In this document: one piece after another, positions 6,155-9,215 of the stretch
How positions within the stretch are numbered: position 1 is the first letter of the stretch
Layout of the letters: each line of letters begins with the position of its first letter
Assembly (NCBI GenBank): GCA_036555065.1
Contig: DATBLZ010000020.1
Location: 1 to 9,215, forward strand
From: DATBLZ01 sp036555065
GTDB taxonomy: Bacteria > Pseudomonadota > Gammaproteobacteria > Steroidobacterales > Rariloculaceae
Direction of reading: 5' to 3'
Length of the DNA: 9,215 nucleotides
The notes under the pieces: generated by a model
The model's database searches: none
What the model saw: only the letters and a program-made list of their open reading frames with translations
What the model was told of the DNA's origin: nothing
Made by a program: the position numbers and the translations under genes

Positions 6155-6955
6155 ATGGTGATCGACCGCCGGGATTTTCTCGCCAGATCCGCCGCGGCCG
6201 TCGCGGCCGCAGGACTCGGCGCAGGTGCCCGAGCCGCGGACAAGGTGCCTGTGCTCGGGTTGATCTTCCCGCCCGCAAATCGCGGCGTGCCCGAGGAGGG
6301 CCTCGCGATGTACGGCGAGCGCCTGCGGTACGTGGTCACGGGGCTCGGCGTCGAGCAGATGACGCCCGAAGGTTTCGAGCTCGTGCTGCCGCGGATTCCC
6401 GCTGCGGCGGAGAAGCTCGCGGCCGAGGGTGCCGATGCGATCGAGCTCACGGGCACGTCGCTCACTTTCTTTAGAGGTGAGGCGTTCAATCAACAGCTCC
6501 GCGAAGCCGTGACCCAGGCGTCGGGCCTGCCGGCGACGACGATGAGCAACGGCGTCATCGACGGCCTCAAGGCCGTCGGCGCGAAGCAAGTCGCGGTCGC
6601 GACCGCCTACGCCGACGAGGTCAACGACCGGCTCCGCGCGTTCCTCATCGAGCATGGGCTCGAGCCGCTCGTCGTCACGGGGCTCGGCATCGAGGCGATC
6701 GCCGACGTCGACAAAGTGACGCAAAACGATCTCGTCGAGTTCGCGACGCGCGTTCGCGAGTCGGCGCCCGACGCCGATTCGGTCCTCCTCTCGTGCGGCG
6801 GATTCAGGACGCTCGAGATCATCGCGCCGATCGAGGCGCGCACGGGTGTTCCCGTGATCTCGAGCATGCCGCACGGCCTCTGGGCCGGCGCACGGCTCGT
6901 CGGCATGAGCGGTGCGGCGCCCGGGTACGGGACGCTCTTGTCGCGCGAGGCTTGA
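6155..6955 (+). CDS. Tat-exported arylmalonate decarboxylase-like protein (Asp/Glu racemase superfamily)
   Basis: This 266-residue protein has a twin-arginine signal peptide: DRRDFLA at residues 4-10, then an Ala-rich stretch ending ARAAD at about 25-29. The mature part follows the arylmalonate decarboxylase (AMDase) plan: GLIFPPANRGVP (35-46), TGTSLTFFRG (99-108), ATAYADEVNDRL (149-160), LLSCGGFRTL (211-220) and a C-terminal PGYGTLL. C214 matches the single catalytic Cys of AMDase (Cys188 in the Bordetella enzyme). G100 occupies the place where racemases carry their first Cys, while T101, S102 and Y152 match the dioxyanion-hole residues. Enzymes with this arrangement decarboxylate malonates without a cofactor; racemases and maleate isomerases need two cysteines. 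A decarboxylase is therefore favoured over a racemase, though the substrate is not known. It is probably co-transcribed with the esterase, 45 bases downstream. Confidence 0.87.
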   Translation: MVIDRRDFLARSAAAVAAAGLGAGARAADKVPVLGLIFPPANRGVPEEGLAMYGERLRYVVTGLGVEQMTPEGFELVLPRIPAAAEKLAAEGADAIELTGTSLTFFRGEAFNQQLREAVTQASGLPATTMSNGVIDGLKAVGAKQVAVATAYADEVNDRLRAFLIEHGLEPLVVTGLGIEAIADVDKVTQNDLVEFATRVRESAPDADSVLLSCGGFRTLEIIAPIEARTGVPVISSMPHGLWAGARLVGMSGAAPGYGTLLSREA

Positions 6956-7000
6956 GTCGCGCCCCTGCAGTCGCCACAATCGCAGCCGCCGGAACCGCAA

Positions 7001-8098
7001 ATGCTCAGCACGCGCAGTCGTTTTAGCGTCTCTTTCACCGCCGCCAGCATCGCGGTGCTATCGCTCGGGGCGTCCGGCAACCTTTGGGGGCAACCCGCAG
7101 CCGGCACGCTCGAGCGCATCAAAGTGCACGGAGCGTCGCTCGAAGGCAACCTCGAAGGCGACGACCCGAATCGTGAAGTCTTTGTCTACCTGCCGCCGAG
7201 CTACACGCGCGCGCGGCGGCATCGCTATCCGGTCCTCTACTTCTTGCACGGCTATACGGCCACGGCCGAGGCGTACGTGCGGTTGCTCGAGTTGCCGCAG
7301 GCGGCGGACACCGCGATCGCCGCGGGCGCAGGCGAGATGATCATCGTGCTGCCCGATGCGTTTACGGCTTACAGCGGCAGCATGTATTCGAGCTCTCCGA
7401 CGATCGGCGACTGGGAGAGCTACATCTCGCACGATCTCGTGAGCTACATCGACGCCCACTACCGCACGCTCGCTGTCCGCGACAGCCGCGGCCTCGCCGG
7501 CCACTCGATGGGCGGCTACGGAACCGTGCGCATCGGCATGAAAAAGCCGGGCGTGTTCGCGGCGCTCTATGCAATGAGCTCATGTTGCCTTTTGATCGAC
7601 CCCGCGCAGGGCGGTGACGCCGTCATGCGCGCCGCGCGCGAGCGCGCCAGCCAAACCGGCGAGGGCGCTCAAGCCGGGGCAGAGGGCAACGGGGCGCCCC
7701 CGGCGCGCCCCAATCCGGCGGCCGGCTTCGCCAACGCGCTGTTCGCCCAGGCGGCCGCGTGGGCGCCGAACCCCGACAATCCTCCGCAATATTTCGACTT
7801 GCCTTACAAGGAGGGCGAGCTCGACTCGCTCGTCGCGGCGAAGTGGCTCGCGAATGCGCCGCTCGTCATGGTCGACCAATACGTGCCGATCCTCATGGGC
7901 TACGGGGCCCTAGCGCTCGACGTCGGGAATGTCGATCCGCTCGGCGCCGACACGGTCCGGCTCGACGCCGCGCTCACGCGGCTCAAGGTCGCGCACGTGT
8001 TCGAGCAGTACGAAGGCGATCACACCAATCGCGTCCGCGAGCGGTTCGCGACGAAGGTATTGCCGTTTTTCTCTGCGCAGTTGAATTTCGGCGAGTGA
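7001..8098 (+). CDS. Exported esterase, alpha/beta hydrolase (esterase D/PF00756-like)
   Basis: This 365-residue protein starts with an N-terminal signal peptide (about 1-30, hydrophobic core 12-25). The mature protein begins with a beta-rich segment (VFVYLPPSYT, 60-69), then YPVLYFLHGYT (76-86) with the HG oxyanion turn. GHSMGGYGT (167-175) carries the nucleophile S169, and EGDHTNRV (338-345) offers H341 as the catalytic His. Asp307 or Asp312 (ALDVGNVDPL) are the likeliest acid. This order matches the putative esterase family that includes S-formylglutathione hydrolase, antigen 85 and feruloyl esterases. An insertion rich in Ala, Gly and Pro (about 205-262) lies between the nucleophile and the acid, and may be a lid or linker. 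The gene follows the decarboxylase-like gene after 45 bases on the same strand, with only GGAA for a ribosome site. Substrate is unknown; a small-molecule or aryl ester is inferred from the neighbour. Confidence 0.88.
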   Translation: MLSTRSRFSVSFTAASIAVLSLGASGNLWGQPAAGTLERIKVHGASLEGNLEGDDPNREVFVYLPPSYTRARRHRYPVLYFLHGYTATAEAYVRLLELPQAADTAIAAGAGEMIIVLPDAFTAYSGSMYSSSPTIGDWESYISHDLVSYIDAHYRTLAVRDSRGLAGHSMGGYGTVRIGMKKPGVFAALYAMSSCCLLIDPAQGGDAVMRAARERASQTGEGAQAGAEGNGAPPARPNPAAGFANALFAQAAAWAPNPDNPPQYFDLPYKEGELDSLVAAKWLANAPLVMVDQYVPILMGYGALALDVGNVDPLGADTVRLDAALTRLKVAHVFEQYEGDHTNRVRERFATKVLPFFSAQLNFGE

Positions 8099-8129
8099 CC
8101 GGCCGAGCGCGGCCCGTTCCGTCGCGCCG

Positions 8130-9080
8130 TCAATTCGGCTCGAACATATGGGCCTGATACGGGAACCCGTTCATCGCGAGCCGGCACGAGCGTAAGCCCT
8201 CGTTGCCGCCGAAGCTCGCCAAGTGCCACGTCTGCCGCGGCACATAAACGACGTCGCCGGGCTCCGCCTCGAACTCCGGCAGCCCCTCGATGTCGTAGCG
8301 GATCTTGCCGAGCATGATCAGCCAGAATTCGGAGCCTTCTTCGTGGAAATGCCCTCTGTTGCCCGGTTGCGGGGCCTGATAGTCGCCGATGATGATGTTC
8401 GCGAAGCTGCGGTCGTCGACGACGAACGGCCCGCCGCGCTCCTCGCCGGTGACGACCTTGTTGAAATCGACCACGGGCCGATTCTGCGCATCGAGCTCGC
8501 CGCGGCCGCCCGTCACGCGCGTCGGAATGTACTCGAAGCCGGGTAGCGGCACCGGAGTCTCGTCGAGCGGATAGAGCTTGCGCGCGCGCGTCACGTTGAC
8601 CTCGAAGCGCAGCGCCGCCTCGGCGCCGATATTCTCGATTTGATAGAGCGTGCGATACGGCACTTGCACCATCACGCCTTTCCTCGCGACGACGGGCTCG
8701 CGGCCCTCGACCGTGAATTCGAGCGTGCCCGACTGGACGATCCACCACTCGCGCGTGTCGCCGTTCATGCGCCGCGGCGTCTTCTGCCCGGGGGCCATCG
8801 AGATCCATTGCGCGAACAGGCTCTCGTCGTCGACGACGGTCTCCGCCCAGTCCGCTTCACCCGCGTGGCGCGCGAGCACGTCGCGGAGCTTCGTGTGCGG
8901 CCGATGCACGCCGGTCCAGCCTGGCGACTGGGCTTTGGGCGAGAGGACGGAGAGCGGCGCGTCTTGGCGAACCGGCGGTTGCGACGGACTGGCGACGCGA
9001 ATCCCCGGTGCGGGCGCTTGCGCCTGAGCGGCCGCAGTCATTGCCGCGAGCAATACGGCCGCTGGCAGGCGAATCCTCAT
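8130..9080 (-). CDS. Exported two-domain cupin protein
   Basis: This protein is 316 residues long from the ATG at 9080. That start yields a textbook Sec signal (MRIRLPAAVLLAA..., ending AQAQ at about 21) and an ATGA overlap with the upstream gene. An alternative ATG at 9104 adds eight residues and has AGGA at 6 bases, so it remains possible. The first cupin domain (about 85-165) has lost the metal-binding HxH: its equivalent region reads MNGDTREWW, keeping only Glu111. The second domain (about 225-300) keeps the full set: H244, H246, E251 in GHFHEEGSEFW, and H286 in PRQTWH. One metal site is therefore expected. Bicupins include oxalate decarboxylases, dioxygenases and isomerases, so the reaction is not assigned. 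Two Arg-rich or conserved blocks link the domains. It converges with the esterase gene, 31 bases away. Confidence 0.87.
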   Translation of the reverse strand: MRIRLPAAVLLAAMTAAAQAQAPAPGIRVASPSQPPVRQDAPLSVLSPKAQSPGWTGVHRPHTKLRDVLARHAGEADWAETVVDDESLFAQWISMAPGQKTPRRMNGDTREWWIVQSGTLEFTVEGREPVVARKGVMVQVPYRTLYQIENIGAEAALRFEVNVTRARKLYPLDETPVPLPGFEYIPTRVTGGRGELDAQNRPVVDFNKVVTGEERGGPFVVDDRSFANIIIGDYQAPQPGNRGHFHEEGSEFWLIMLGKIRYDIEGLPEFEAEPGDVVYVPRQTWHLASFGGNEGLRSCRLAMNGFPYQAHMFEPN

Positions 9081-9215
9081 AGGCCCTTCGCCTGGAGCTG
9101 CCATGCCGGATCCTTGCAGAGCCCGCAGTCTGCGCCGACGAACATTCGCCGGGATTCTTCGTCGCCGCGTAGGTGCCAGTCGAGCCAGCTCACGACGACA
9201 CGTGCCGCGGCTCCA
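9077..9215 (-). CDS. Alpha/beta hydrolase-like protein, C-terminal fragment (5' part outside window)
   Basis: On the minus strand the frame is open from the window edge to a TGA at 9077-9079, giving 45 residues of a C-terminus. It contains VVVSWLDWHLRGDEESRRMF (a terminal amphipathic helix), then FVGADCGLCKDPAW and a short tail. A terminal helix followed by a CGLC/PAW ending resembles the ends of secreted alpha/beta hydrolases of the dienelactone or PET-hydrolase-like type. No catalytic residue lies within the visible part, so this is a tentative call. Its TGA overlaps the ATG of the cupin gene by four bases (ATGA), which indicates a shared operon and coupled translation. Confidence 0.62.
   Translation of the reverse strand, partial: GAAARVVVSWLDWHLRGDEESRRMFVGADCGLCKDPAWQLQAKGL

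Noticed and set aside
6155..6955. Assignment of the decarboxylase-like protein as an aspartate or glutamate racemase or maleate isomerase.
   Set aside because: Those enzymes need two catalytic cysteines; here only C214 is present, with Gly at the first position.
6122..7000. A 292-codon minus-strand frame opposite the decarboxylase-like gene.
   Set aside because: The plus-strand product matches a known family along its whole length; the antisense frame has no recognisable domain.
8101..8114. GGCCG-AGCG-CGGCC hairpin between the convergent esterase and cupin genes.
   Set aside because: Only five base pairs and no T tract on either side; too common in DNA of this composition.

Overview
The window is GC-rich, densely coding, bacterial chromosomal DNA. 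It has purple-leaning codon usage, good Shine-Dalgarno sites, Sec and Tat signal peptides, and an ECF sigma/anti-sigma pair. It looks like a proteobacterium, perhaps a soil or sediment gammaproteobacterium of the Steroidobacter type, but that is inferred from gene families only. I see no RNA gene, insertion sequence, CRISPR array or clear horizontal-transfer scar. No gap between genes exceeds about 155 bases.

Layout. (1) Positions 2-748 (+) hold the 3' end of an uncharacterised protein whose core resembles the C-terminal half of the DUF6152 protein at 4956-6047. (2) Positions 787-2098 (-) encode an ECF sigma factor and a membrane anti-sigma factor with overlapping ends. (3) Divergent from these, at 2251-2535 (+), is a small exported EF-hand protein followed by a strong hairpin. 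The 152-base divergent region carries two facing copies of one ECF-type promoter pattern, GGAATA-16 bases-CGTC, one for the sigma operon and one for the EF-hand gene. (4) Positions 2678-3814 (+) encode an exported protein with a single C-terminal haem c site and an exported SnoaL/NTF2-like protein. (5) Positions 3848-6047 (-) form a two-gene operon: a DUF6152 protein, then an exported SMP-30/gluconolactonase-type beta-propeller. (6) Positions 6155-8098 (+) encode a Tat-exported arylmalonate-decarboxylase-like enzyme and an exported esterase. (7) Positions 8130-9215 (-) encode an exported two-domain cupin and, overlapping its start by ATGA, the 3' end of what looks like an alpha/beta hydrolase.

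How it may work together. All eight genes with a visible 5' end outside the sigma/anti-sigma pair encode a predicted signal peptide, so the window reads as an envelope and periplasm-directed catabolic island. Esterases, a malonate-type decarboxylase, a lactonase-like propeller and a cupin are the kinds of activities expected for stepwise breakdown of ester- or lactone-containing aromatic compounds outside the cytoplasm. That pathway is inference. The best-supported items for follow-up are the matched divergent ECF promoters and the Tat-targeted decarboxylase with the one-cysteine active site.
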